Part shown: positions 25,643 through 34,687 of the stretch, in pieces
How positions within the stretch are numbered: the first letter of the stretch is position 1
How the letters are laid out: each line of letters starts with the position of its first letter
From: Massilia sp. Mn16-1_5
GTDB lineage: Bacteria; Pseudomonadota; Gammaproteobacteria; Burkholderiales; Burkholderiaceae_D
Assembly (NCBI RefSeq): GCF_004798585.1
Contig: NZ_PPXQ01000003.1
Span: forward strand, 1-64,000
Reading direction: 5' to 3'
Length of the DNA stretch: 64,000 bases
Made by a program: the position numbers and the translations under genes
Notes under the pieces: model-generated
Database searches by the model: none
Told to the model about the DNA's origin: nothing
Seen by the model: only the letters and a program-made list of their open reading frames with translations

Positions 25643-26386
25643 TCAATGTCCGAAATAAGCGGCGGCCACTTCCGCGGCCGGACCGTCCATGCGAATCTTG
25701 CCGTGTTCCAGCCATAGTACCCGGTTGCAGGTTTCCAGGATGAGGTCGCGCGAATGGCTGGCGATCACCAGGATGTTGGTCGCCTGCACCAGCTCGCGCA
25801 TGCGTTCCTCGGCCTTGTGCTTGAATCCTTCGTCGCCGACGGCCAGCCACTCGTCCATCAGGAGGATCTCGGGACGGACGGTGGTCGACACGGCGAACGC
25901 CAGGCGCAGGTGCATGCCGGTCGAATAGGTACGCAGGGGCATGTCGATGAAATCGCCCAGTTCGGAAAACGCGATGATCTCTTCCATGCGCTGGGCCAGT
26001 TCGGCCTTGCCCATGCCCAGCAGCGCGCCGCGCAGGTAGATGTTCTCGCGTCCGGTGGCTTCCGGGTCGATGCCCAGCGAAATGTCGATCAGCGAGCCGA
26101 TCTCGCCATCGATATGGGCGCTGCCGTGCGAAGGCACGTAGACGCCGCTGAGCAGGCGCAGCAGGGTGCTCTTGCCGGCGCCGTTATGCCCCAGCAGGCC
26201 GACGCGGTCGCCGTCGCGCAGCGTAAAGCTCAGGCCTTCGAGCGCACGCACCACCACCCGGCCGAGCGGGTCGGAACCGAGCTGGCCGCCGGTAGCGACC
26301 GAGATCAGGCGCTTCTTGAGCGAGCGCCCGCTTGCGTTATAGATCGGGAAATCGACCGCAACATCCTTGAATTCGATAGACGCCAT
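25643..26386 (-). CDS. wzt: ABC transporter ATPase for polysaccharide export (Wzt/KpsT type)
   Basis: This 247-residue protein has Walker A GHNGAGKST (66-74), a signature-like stretch around TYSTGMHLRLAFA and Walker B ILLMDEWLAVGD, the spelling typical of O-antigen and capsule exporters. The C-terminal carbohydrate-binding domain found in many Wzt proteins (total near 400-470 residues) is missing. Exporters of this short kind usually do not need a chain-end mark for recognition, which stands out next to a possible capping methyltransferase. It lies 8 bases downstream of the permease gene. Confidence 0.92.
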   Translation of the reverse strand: MASIEFKDVAVDFPIYNASGRSLKKRLISVATGGQLGSDPLGRVVVRALEGLSFTLRDGDRVGLLGHNGAGKSTLLRLLSGVYVPSHGSAHIDGEIGSLIDISLGIDPEATGRENIYLRGALLGMGKAELAQRMEEIIAFSELGDFIDMPLRTYSTGMHLRLAFAVSTTVRPEILLMDEWLAVGDEGFKHKAEERMRELVQATNILVIASHSRDLILETCNRVLWLEHGKIRMDGPAAEVAAAYFGH

Positions 26387-26394
26387 AATTCACT

Positions 26395-27195
26395 TCACAG
26401 CCAGTAGGCGATACGGCGCTTGTAGCGGCCGAAGATCAACAGGGCCACGCCCCATCCCAGGACGGCCATCACGGCCGCGACGACCCAGTTCGTCGTGCTC
26501 GGCAACTGGCCGAGCAGGGGCGCACGGGCGATTTCCAGCATGTGGAATACCGGGTTCAGGTCGAGCAGGTAGGCGCCGGCACGCGAGGGCAGCAGCGACG
26601 GCATCCACATGACCGGGGTCAGGTAGAAGATCACCTGCAGGACGCTGGTCACCATCTGCGGCAGGTCGCGATAGCGCGCGCAGACGATGGCGAGGATCAG
26701 CACGATCCAGCCAAGGTTGAGGAGGTCGAGCAGCAGCCCGGGAATGCTCAGCAGCGCGACCCATCCCAGCGGCTTGCCGACGATGAGCAGCACGATGGGG
26801 AAAATGACGAGGTTGTGCAGCAGGATCAGGAAATTACGCCAGATCATGCGCATGATGTGGACGAAGAGCGGGATCGGCAATTGCTTGATGATGCCTTCCG
26901 CGCTGATGAAGCCGGTTGCCCCTTCGGTGACCACCGATGCGATGAAGGTCCAGAAAATCATCCCGATCGTCAGGAAGGGCAGGAATTCCTGCATGGGCGA
27001 ATTGAAGATCTGGCCGAACACAATGCCGATCGTGCCGATCATGACGCCCATGCTGAGTGTGATCCAGAACGGGCCGAGCGCGGAGCGGCGGTAGCGCGCA
27101 CGCACGTCTTGCCAGCCGAGCACGCCGACGAGCGGCATGCGCTTGATGGCGGCGACGATATCCAGCACGGCGCTCGCAGTAGAACGGTTACTCAT
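26395..27195 (-). CDS. wzm: ABC transporter permease for polysaccharide export (Wzm type)
   Basis: This 266-residue protein has six hydrophobic helices and the ABC-2 layout of Wzm/KpsM proteins: an amphipathic N-terminus with QDVRARYRRSALGPFWITLS, a motif very typical of O-antigen permeases, followed by helices from about residue 35. With the ATPase encoded 8 bases downstream it should export a completed lipid-linked polysaccharide. It is the first gene of the distal transport/modification operon. A TACAAT -10-like hexamer (27228-27233, reverse strand) sits about 35 bases before its start. Confidence 0.92.
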   Translation of the reverse strand: MSNRSTASAVLDIVAAIKRMPLVGVLGWQDVRARYRRSALGPFWITLSMGVMIGTIGIVFGQIFNSPMQEFLPFLTIGMIFWTFIASVVTEGATGFISAEGIIKQLPIPLFVHIMRMIWRNFLILLHNLVIFPIVLLIVGKPLGWVALLSIPGLLLDLLNLGWIVLILAIVCARYRDLPQMVTSVLQVIFYLTPVMWMPSLLPSRAGAYLLDLNPVFHMLEIARAPLLGQLPSTTNWVVAAVMAVLGWGVALLIFGRYKRRIAYWL

Positions 27196-27227
27196 TATTT
27201 AAAATACGACAACAATCAAAGGGGGGC

Positions 27228-27233
27228 ATTGTA
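27228..27233 (-). promoter_or_regulatory. Possible -10 element before wzm
   Basis: On the reverse strand TACAAT lies in the 89-base AT-rich gap between the large GT4 gene and wzm, the only sizeable gap in this part of the locus. A TTGTCG further upstream is 20 bases away, longer than ideal, so the promoter is tentative. It would start the wzm-to-GT4 operon separately from the genes before it. Confidence 0.3.
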
Positions 27234-27284
27234 ACCTGCTGACTTCGCTAGTGCGACAATTTTTCTGTAAGCAATTCTTAGCTG

Positions 27285-30200
27285 CTAAGCATAAGAAAGG
27301 GCGAGTTTCCGCCATGCCTGGCGTGCGCTGTCGCGCCAGCTCAGGATCTCCACCTGGTCCGCCAGCGCCTGCCGTTCGGCTACGCTGAGCGTGCAGAAGC
27401 GCCGCACGAGCGCCATCAGGGCGTCGCGGTCGCCCAGCGGAAAATAGGCGCCGCCGGCCCCGGCGACCTCGCGGAACACCGGAATGTCGGTGGCGATCAC
27501 CGGCACCCGATGTTGCGCCGCTTCGACAATCGGCAAGCCGTAACCTTCCGCGACCGATGCCGCCAGCAGGGCTTGCGCGCGGCTGTAGCACAGGTTGATC
27601 TCGGCATCGGTGAAGCGCTCGACGAAGAACAGGCGCCGGTTCAGCTCGGGATGATGCCGGATGCGGCGCATCAGTTCGTCGACCTCCCAGCCTTCCTTGC
27701 CCGCCAGGCACAGGCGCGCGTCGCAGCCTTGGGCCCACAACGCATCAAAGGCATCGAGCACTGCATTATGACCTTTGCGCGGCTCGATCGTTCCGACCAT
27801 CAGGAACAGCGGGCTGGCCGTGTCGGCCGCCATGGCCGCCACTTCAGGACGGATCGCCTGGTCATGGCTTTCCGGGACGATGTCGGCGCCGAGGCGCCAG
27901 TATTCCAGTTGCAGGCGGTGCGCGGGGCGCATGCCGTGCTGGTCCAGGTAGAGCGCGACGTCGGCGCGCACCGCGTCTGAGATGCACAGCAACATGTCGC
28001 TGTGCTGCACGGCCATGCCGAACCAGCGCCCGAATACCGCCACCAGGCCCGCGCTGCAGAACTGCGGCATGCGCAGCGGGATCAGGTCGTAGATGACGGT
28101 GACGATGCGCCCGCCCAGCCGGCGCACGCTCTCGAAGACTGGAACGAATTGCGGATACTGTTCCCATGACGAGTCGATCATGAACAGCAGGTCGCCCGGA
28201 TGAATGTCGATGACGCCGTCGGGTACCGCGTCGGCTGGATGGCCGAGCAGGCGCGCCGCGATCGCGCCGGCACGGCGCAGGCCGCCTTCGTGCAAGTGCA
28301 CCAGCTCGATCGGCGGCAGGTCGCTGCCGAGCAGGCACAGCTCGCGCGCGATGTTGCGCACCACGCGCTGGATGCCGCTCAGGGCGTCGGTTCGCACCAG
28401 CTGGGTGACATCGATCAGCAGCCGTGGCGCATGCCCGCTCATCAGGTTGGCCTGGACGTGCGCGGCGACGGCCTCCACTTCATCGGGACGCGCCGGCCGC
28501 TGGCGCCAGGCGGCGGCGATGCGGGCCGCAATGGCGCGCCGGTGGCGGCCATGGGCGTCGACAAGCAGCGCGGCGAGCTGCGCGGCCTGCTCGCCGGCGG
28601 TGCTGGAGGCCACGTCGAGCGAGGCCAGCGGTGGCAGGAGCGGGCCATGGCGGCGCCGCAAGGCAAGCGCCGTGCCGCCGTCGTCAACCGCCAGCGCATG
28701 CAGCGCCTCGTGCATGCTGCGTGTCGGCGGCAGCGCCGTACCGGTCGACAGCCAGGCATGCAAGCCCTGGAGGCCGGCGTCGCGCAGCAGCAGGCCGGGG
28801 TCGGGCGCATGCGCCGGCACGTCCGTGGCCGCGCCGGCCAGCCACAGCACGCCGGGCGCGCTGCGCATCAGCTGCACCAAGGCCGGAGACAGCGCGTCGG
28901 TCCCGGCGACATACAGCACGGCGTCGAAACTGTTGAGGCGCGCGCCGAGGGCGGCGCGGGCACGTTCGGCAGCGCCGGGCAGGCCCGTGGCGACGAGGTC
29001 GCCTGCGTCGAAGAAGACCAGAACGTGATGCTGCTCCAGCCCGGCGAGTACGGTCCGGGTTGCATCACTGCCGGCGGCGTCGACCACCGCGATGTTCAGG
29101 CCCGCGGCGGGCGGCCGGGCCGCCTGCGCGCGTTCGATCGCGTCCCAGGCGCGTTGTGCGCTATGTGCCCAGCTGAAGGCAGGCGCACGCTGGAGACTGT
29201 GGCGTGCCAGTTCGGCGCGCCAGGCGTGGTCGGCCAGGACTCTGCCTAGGCTGGCGGCGATGCTGCCCGGGCTCGACGCGTCGAACAGGGCGTCTTCCCG
29301 CTCCAGCACTTCTGGAATCGACGAATTATCGGCTGCGATCACGGGCGCGCCGCAACGCATCGCTTCCAGCACCGGCAGGCCGAAGCCTTCGTACAGGGAT
29401 GGAAAGACGAAGACGGTACACGCGTTGTACAGCGCAACGAGGTCGCTGTCGTCGACGCGGCCGGTGATGACCACCTCGTCGTCGCCCAGTCCTGCCTCGC
29501 GCATCCGATCGCGGAACTGGCCGATGTCGCCGACCTGGTTCACTACCAGCTGGTGGCTGCGGCGCAGCATCGGATCGAGCTGCGCATAGGCCTGCAGCAT
29601 GCCACCCAGGTTCTTGCGGTAGTCGCCGTTGCCGGTGTACAGGACGAAGGGGCGGGTGACGCCGAGCCGCTGTACGGCGGCGGCGACAGCTTCGCGGTCC
29701 GTCTGCACACGGAAGTGCGGATCGGCCGCGCCGCCGATATTGACCACCCGTTCGGGCGCAACGCCAAGCAGCCGAATGGCATCGGCGCGCGTGGCTTCCG
29801 AAATGGCCAGGAACAGGTCGACATGCCGCAGGCCGTCGAGGCGGCGGCGGTACCAGTCGGCGTAGGCTGGCGAGGGCGTCAGGTGCTGGTCCTGGAACAA
29901 CAGGGGAATGAAGTCGTACAGGATCGCCACGCGCAGGCCGCCGGGCAGGGAGGGATCCGGCTGTGCCGCCATGCCGCGCTCGCACCATCCCTCGAAAGGA
30001 CTGGCGCACAGCGTCGCGTCGGCGCGTGCGGCCTGGTAGGCGGCCTGAATGATCGCCGACGCCACGCTCTCTTCTTCCGGGCCGTCGAGGCCCGCGGCGC
30101 TGAGCGGCGGATGGGTGTACGACGACAGGGCGCCCGGCCTCACCAGGGCGCCAAAGGCATGACGCAGTTCCGCTGCGCTGTCGGGATACAGGCCGTTGGC

Positions 30201-30326
30201 AAACAGGCGCAGCTCATGCTGGCCGCGTTCGGCGGCCATTGCTTTTGCCAGCGACAGGCAGTACCGGCCAATGCCGCGCAGGCGGGATTCGGTCTGGCAG
30301 GGAAAGAGGTCGAATATCAGGCGCAA
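27285..30326 (-). CDS. Two-module GT4 glycosyltransferase
   Basis: The protein has 1013 residues. I place the start at the TTG at 30326, which has AAGGAT at a good distance and gives the N-terminus MRLIFDLFPCQT, matching the start of the related protein encoded at 34387; a GTG at 30362 is the alternative. Residues 1-410 form a first GT4 module (YTGNGDYRKNLGGML, then EGFGLPVLEAM). A divergent linker follows to about 640. A second GT4 module fills the rest, with LLIDVTQLVRTDALSGIQRV, VGTIEPRKGH and EGYGLPIVEA. Each module has its own E-x7-E site, so one chain may form two linkages, as in polymannosyltransferases such as WbdA. Confidence 0.87.
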   Translation of the reverse strand: MRLIFDLFPCQTESRLRGIGRYCLSLAKAMAAERGQHELRLFANGLYPDSAAELRHAFGALVRPGALSSYTHPPLSAAGLDGPEEESVASAIIQAAYQAARADATLCASPFEGWCERGMAAQPDPSLPGGLRVAILYDFIPLLFQDQHLTPSPAYADWYRRRLDGLRHVDLFLAISEATRADAIRLLGVAPERVVNIGGAADPHFRVQTDREAVAAAVQRLGVTRPFVLYTGNGDYRKNLGGMLQAYAQLDPMLRRSHQLVVNQVGDIGQFRDRMREAGLGDDEVVITGRVDDSDLVALYNACTVFVFPSLYEGFGLPVLEAMRCGAPVIAADNSSIPEVLEREDALFDASSPGSIAASLGRVLADHAWRAELARHSLQRAPAFSWAHSAQRAWDAIERAQAARPPAAGLNIAVVDAAGSDATRTVLAGLEQHHVLVFFDAGDLVATGLPGAAERARAALGARLNSFDAVLYVAGTDALSPALVQLMRSAPGVLWLAGAATDVPAHAPDPGLLLRDAGLQGLHAWLSTGTALPPTRSMHEALHALAVDDGGTALALRRRHGPLLPPLASLDVASSTAGEQAAQLAALLVDAHGRHRRAIAARIAAAWRQRPARPDEVEAVAAHVQANLMSGHAPRLLIDVTQLVRTDALSGIQRVVRNIARELCLLGSDLPPIELVHLHEGGLRRAGAIAARLLGHPADAVPDGVIDIHPGDLLFMIDSSWEQYPQFVPVFESVRRLGGRIVTVIYDLIPLRMPQFCSAGLVAVFGRWFGMAVQHSDMLLCISDAVRADVALYLDQHGMRPAHRLQLEYWRLGADIVPESHDQAIRPEVAAMAADTASPLFLMVGTIEPRKGHNAVLDAFDALWAQGCDARLCLAGKEGWEVDELMRRIRHHPELNRRLFFVERFTDAEINLCYSRAQALLAASVAEGYGLPIVEAAQHRVPVIATDIPVFREVAGAGGAYFPLGDRDALMALVRRFCTLSVAERQALADQVEILSWRDSARQAWRKLALSYA

Positions 30327-30336
30327 GCGAAAATCC

Positions 30337-31326
30337 TTAGTCGGGCGAGGGCGGCTGGCCACGGCCGAGTTCGTCGAGCAGCAGCGTCTTGAACTGCGGC
30401 CCGATGATGTTGTTGGGGTCGATTGGCGGGGGCAGCGTCTGGGCGATTGCGTTCGACAAGGGCGTGCCCGGCCGCAGCAGGTCTTTCACCCGCCGCGTCA
30501 GGACGGGATGGCGGCTTGCCAGTACGGCGACGCGATGGCGCAGGCCGGGACTGGCCTCGACCCTGGCCGCCGCGCGCGCCAGCAGCTTGCGCACCAGCGC
30601 CGCCAGCCGCACGCGTGCAACGCTGCGCAACTGGCGCAAGGCCGGGCCCGGCTCCCGGCGCAAGCGTCCGCTCCAGCGCAGCAATTTCGTGCTTTGCCAG
30701 GAGGTGCTCGCGTAGATGGCGTCGATCTGTTGTTGCAGCATCGTAGCGCGCGCATTGGCCGCCATGCCGTTCGCCTGCGCCGTCAACAAGGCGCTGCGTG
30801 CCTGCTCGGCTTCGCGTTGCGCCAGTGCCAGCGCGCGACGGCTCGCCTGCAGCTGCTCGCGCCAGGCCAGGCTCGCATATTCGGCGATGCGCGCATGGAG
30901 TGCGGGCTGGTCGCTGCGCACGAAGTGGTGGAAGCCGGCGTCACTGACGGCGAACAGGTAGCCATTACGCGTCAGGGTGTCGCGCCAGGCCGGCGCATGA
31001 ACGCTCGGGAAGGCGAGCGGCCCGGTTTCGACAAGCACCACCAGAGGGCGGCAGGCGCGCCCCTGCCAGCTTTCGAGGGCGCGCATGGCGGCATCGCCGC
31101 GCACCACCATCCAGTGAGCCCGCGCGTCGCCTGCCGCAGCCAGTAAGTCGTCGATCCCGGCGCCGCCGTCGGCGAGCGTCAGCTGTCGCCCGCGCCAGCC
31201 CGCCTGGTCGAATTCGCGCGTCACACCGGACGCCAGCGCGCCGGCTGGTCCGACTTCCAGGTACTGGCCGGCGGGCTGCGTGCGCAGTACCGCCAGGAGG
31301 GCGCTTGCCTCGAGCCCGGCGTTCAT
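30337..31326 (-). CDS. Divergent FkbM-like methyltransferase with helical C-terminus
   Basis: The protein has 329 residues from ATG at 31326. Residues 20-130 look like a worn FkbM methyltransferase: GQYLEVGPAGALASGVTREF stands where active enzymes have a VDVGANxG-type motif, and NGYLFAVSDAGFHHFV matches the late motif before the end of the domain. The middle of the domain is shortened and the SAM-binding glycines are poorly kept, so activity is doubtful. Residues 140-215 are helical, followed by ASTSWQSTKLLRWSGR, a linker often seen after methyltransferase or GT domains in these clusters. It may have become a structural or scaffolding protein. Confidence 0.6.
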   Translation of the reverse strand: MNAGLEASALLAVLRTQPAGQYLEVGPAGALASGVTREFDQAGWRGRQLTLADGGAGIDDLLAAAGDARAHWMVVRGDAAMRALESWQGRACRPLVVLVETGPLAFPSVHAPAWRDTLTRNGYLFAVSDAGFHHFVRSDQPALHARIAEYASLAWREQLQASRRALALAQREAEQARSALLTAQANGMAANARATMLQQQIDAIYASTSWQSTKLLRWSGRLRREPGPALRQLRSVARVRLAALVRKLLARAAARVEASPGLRHRVAVLASRHPVLTRRVKDLLRPGTPLSNAIAQTLPPPIDPNNIIGPQFKTLLLDELGRGQPPSPD

Positions 31327-31414
31327 GGCGCGCGCAGGACGAAAAGAGCGACAGGAGCGGCGGATCGGATGACGGGCGGCATGAAATCGTTTGTGGTTGA
31401 TTGACAGGGCAATA

Positions 31415-34387
31415 TTATAGAGCAGCCATGTGCTGCCCCTGAGCCGGGCTGGCTGCTTCACATGCCCCTGCGATCCGTCTTTCGAGATCCGGGGCGTCCG
31501 CTGTCGCGGCCGCGTCGACCTGCAGCCAGGCCACCCCGCGTGCGCGCCATTTCGGCGGCATCACGGCGCCGGCGCCATGGCCGAGCGCCAGCAGCAGGTC
31601 GCCGGCGCCGGCTTCGGCGACGGCATCTTCCATCAGCAGGTCCGCGCGGCCGATCAGGTCGAGCGTGAAGCGGCGTGCATAGCGGTGCCGCTTGCCGTCG
31701 TGGCGGACCGGCTCTATGCGCCATCCGGCCGGTGGCTGCGCGATCAGGGCCCGGATCAGCGTGCCTTCAGCGGATGTGGCGCTTGCGTCGACACTGCCGA
31801 CATCGACCAGCAGCTGGCGCAGGCCGGTGCGCGGACGGTTGGCGGCAATCGCCGCAGCCGTTTGCAGCAGGTCGGATTCCGCAGCGTCACTGCCCAAGGC
31901 GGCAATCGACGCCAGCAGGGCCTGTTCCGCCGCACCGCGGCTGTCATGCGCAAAGTGCTCGATGGCGTCGTGGTACAGCGCCGCTACATGATCGTGGCCG
32001 TGCTTCGCGTTCATATGCGCCGCCGCGGCACTGCCGATGCGCCGGCGCAGCGCGGCATCGCCGTGGAGCTGCTCGAGCGCCTGGCGCAGCGCCTCCTGGC
32101 TGAAGGCGTCCTCCAGGCGCAGGCAGGCTTCCTGGGGCACTTCCGCGGACGAGCCATGTGCGTTGACGATGGTGGGCAGGCCGAAGGAAAGGCAGTCGAG
32201 GAAGGCACCTGAACTTTCGCCACGTGATCCTGCACGCAATTGCACGGCGGCATCCGCCGCGGCCAGGTGCCGGCGATACAGGGCCGGGCTGGCATAGCCC
32301 GTGATGCGGATGCGCGGGTGCGCGGCAATGCGGTCGCGCAGGGCGATGCCGAAACGGCCGGGAGCGACCTCTCCGACGAAGACCAGCAGGCAGCGCGGAT
32401 CGCGCGCCAGGTTGCTGTCGATCCATGCTTCGACCAGCCGGTCGTTGCACTTGGGCGCCGACAGGATGCCGAACGAGCAGACGACGAAATCGTCGTCGGC
32501 GAAGCCGAGCTCGGCGCGGGCGGCCTGGCGGTCGTCACCGGCGCCGGGGCGCAGGCAGACCAGCGGCATCACGCGCCAGTGCTCGGCGAAGCCGGGGCCG
32601 TACCAGCGGTTTGCGAGCGTCAGCGCATGCGAGGAATGCACGATGACGCCGGTAGCGCGGTCGAGCACGGTCTTGTTGCACGGGTAGCTCATGACCGACG
32701 CGGCGCGGCCAGTCTCTTTTTCCTCGGCCAGCGCGCCGTAGCCGTGCGCCAGGTAAAGTGAGCGGCAATACTGGTTGGGCAGGGGATGCTCGGCTTCGTC
32801 ATGGCTGATGACGCCGCTCAGGAAGAAGTCGTGCAGCACGACGACGCCCGGATGGCGCTCCAGCAGCCCGAACATGTGCGTATGGAAGGCGGAATTGCCG
32901 AACTGGTAGAGGATGCGGTCGAAGGTATGGGCATGGGCGTCGAACCATTCCACGGAACGCTGTTCGAAGCCGGGATCCAGGCGCGGATCGTCGATGCTGG
33001 CCTGGGCCAGGATCAGCACGATGTCGTAATGGCGCGCCAGCTCGGGCAGCAGGTCGCTGCTGTAGACGGCGATCCCGGAGCGCTGCGGCGGCAGCGGCGA
33101 GACATAGGCGAGGCGTGGCTTGCGCACGGTCGCAGGGACAGCGGCCGCCACCCGCGCCGATCCGGCCCGGCGCTCGTGCAAGTTTTCGAACGCCGCGATG
33201 GCGCGCTGCGCGCTGGCGTCCCAGGAGAACCGGGCTGCCTGGGCCAGGCCGTGGGAGCGCAGGTCGGCCTGCAAGGCCGGATCGAGCAATACGCGGGCAA
33301 TCGCGCCATTGATCGCCTCAATGCTGGCCGGGTCGAACATGGCGTCGACGCGGCCGATCACTTCCGGAATGCTGCTGGTATTCGATCCGATCACCGGCGC
33401 GCCGCAGGCCATCGCTTCCAGGGCCGGCAGGCCGAAACCTTCATGCAGGGATGGGAACACGAACAGCGCCGTGGTGTTGTACAGGGAGATCAGATCGTCG
33501 TCCGAGACGAAGCCGGTCAGGACCAGGTCGTCCTCGGCCAGCTTCAGCCTGGCGGCCAGGCGCTGCAGGCGTAGCCGGTCCGATTCCTGGATGCTGCAGA
33601 CGACGGCGAGCTGGTACTGGGCGCGCAGTGCGCCGGGCAGGCGCGCGTAGGCCTCGATCAGCCCCTCGATGTTCTTGCGGTAGTCGATGCCGCCGGTGTA
33701 CATGATGAAGGGGCGGCGCAGGCCGTGGCGCCCCAGCAGGTCGGCGCGCGCCCCGGGCGCGAGGCTGCGCGGGCGGAAGCTCGCGTCGACTGCCGACGAG
33801 ATGTTCACGATCCGCTCGGGCGGCAGGTCGAGCAAATCGATGCCTTCCTGGCGCGCCGAGCCGGAAATGGCCAGCAGCAGCCCGGCTTTCTTCATGCCGT
33901 CGAGCTTGCGGTAATACCAGGCTGCGACGTTCGGATCGCTCAGGTAGCGCTCCTTGCGCATCAGCGGAATCAGGTCGTAGAGCGTGACGGCGGTGTCGAA
34001 GCGGCCTGCGTCGGCCGGCACGGAAGTGACCGAATTGTCGCTCAGGCCCTCGAACAGGCTGGCGACGTGCACCACATCGGGGCGTAAGCTGGCGAGGTGA
34101 TGTTCCCGGACTCGTTCGGCGGCGCGTACGCGCCAGGCATTGCGCGGATCGACTTCGCTAGCAGGCACGGGCGTGGCAAAGGTCGTGATATGCGACGGCG
34201 GAACCAGGTCCTGGAAGGCTCTCCTGAGGGCATCGACACTGTCGGGGTACTCCTCGTTGAGGACGATATGCAGCTCATGCCGGCCGCGTTGGCGCGCCAT
34301 GGCCTGTGCCAGCGCGATCGAATAGCGGCCAATGCCACGGTGCATGCTGGAAGCCTGGCAGGCTTGCAGGTCGAGGAGAATACGCAT
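31415..34387 (-). CDS. Three-part GT4 glycosyltransferase (two full modules and a vestigial third)
   Basis: The protein has 990 residues from ATG at 34387. Module A (1-405) starts MRILLDLQACQASSMHRGIG and has YTGGIDYRKNIEGLIEA and EGFGLPALEAMACGAPVIG. Module B (about 425-800) has LAYVSPLPPQRSGIAVYS, VVLHDFFLSG, SFGILSAPKCND and GESSGAFLDCLSFGLPTIV. The last 150 residues resemble the beginning of another module (LLVDVGSVD, then GDLLLALGHG) but stop before any donor site. This protein, the one at 27285-30326 and the one at 35664-37808 share these building blocks in different combinations, so the locus appears to have grown by module shuffling. Confidence 0.87.
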   Translation of the reverse strand: MRILLDLQACQASSMHRGIGRYSIALAQAMARQRGRHELHIVLNEEYPDSVDALRRAFQDLVPPSHITTFATPVPASEVDPRNAWRVRAAERVREHHLASLRPDVVHVASLFEGLSDNSVTSVPADAGRFDTAVTLYDLIPLMRKERYLSDPNVAAWYYRKLDGMKKAGLLLAISGSARQEGIDLLDLPPERIVNISSAVDASFRPRSLAPGARADLLGRHGLRRPFIMYTGGIDYRKNIEGLIEAYARLPGALRAQYQLAVVCSIQESDRLRLQRLAARLKLAEDDLVLTGFVSDDDLISLYNTTALFVFPSLHEGFGLPALEAMACGAPVIGSNTSSIPEVIGRVDAMFDPASIEAINGAIARVLLDPALQADLRSHGLAQAARFSWDASAQRAIAAFENLHERRAGSARVAAAVPATVRKPRLAYVSPLPPQRSGIAVYSSDLLPELARHYDIVLILAQASIDDPRLDPGFEQRSVEWFDAHAHTFDRILYQFGNSAFHTHMFGLLERHPGVVVLHDFFLSGVISHDEAEHPLPNQYCRSLYLAHGYGALAEEKETGRAASVMSYPCNKTVLDRATGVIVHSSHALTLANRWYGPGFAEHWRVMPLVCLRPGAGDDRQAARAELGFADDDFVVCSFGILSAPKCNDRLVEAWIDSNLARDPRCLLVFVGEVAPGRFGIALRDRIAAHPRIRITGYASPALYRRHLAAADAAVQLRAGSRGESSGAFLDCLSFGLPTIVNAHGSSAEVPQEACLRLEDAFSQEALRQALEQLHGDAALRRRIGSAAAAHMNAKHGHDHVAALYHDAIEHFAHDSRGAAEQALLASIAALGSDAAESDLLQTAAAIAANRPRTGLRQLLVDVGSVDASATSAEGTLIRALIAQPPAGWRIEPVRHDGKRHRYARRFTLDLIGRADLLMEDAVAEAGAGDLLLALGHGAGAVMPPKWRARGVAWLQVDAAATADAPDLERRIAGACEAASPAQGQHMAAL

Positions 34388-34403
34388 GGAATCGAAAGTC
34401 GGG

Positions 34404-34685
34404 TTACGGAGTGCGGGTACGGCCCAGGCTGCGACGCAGGTCCTGGAGGACCTGGCGCGCGCTTTCGCTCAATTCGGCTTCATCGGCCAGCAAAACAGGC
34501 AGGCTCTGCCAGTCTGCCCGCCGCGAGTTGGCAACGGCCGCGCGTACCCTTCCCGCAAGGGCGGGGAAACGGTAGATCTGGCGGCGCAGGAATTCGTCCA
34601 GCCGCGGGCGCGCCACGACAAACGCAACCACACGCAGGGCCGCCGACTTGATCGCCTGGCGCAACAACCGCTTCGCGCGCGCCAT
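34404..34685 (-). CDS. Small basic helical protein, unknown function
   Basis: The protein has 93 residues from ATG at 34685, two bases after the trhO stop and 16 bases before the large GT4 gene. It is Arg/Ala/Leu-rich and mostly helical. Its middle (RPRLDEFLRRQIYRFPALAGRV) resembles a helical segment inside the GT4 protein at 35664-37808 (RRPRVRQLALRILKRFPGLYAR). It could be a detached linker domain of that family that works as a small partner, or a remnant. No catalytic motif or signal is visible. Confidence 0.5.
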   Translation of the reverse strand: MARAKRLLRQAIKSAALRVVAFVVARPRLDEFLRRQIYRFPALAGRVRAAVANSRRADWQSLPVLLADEAELSESARQVLQDLRRSLGRTRTP

Positions 34686-34687
34686 CG

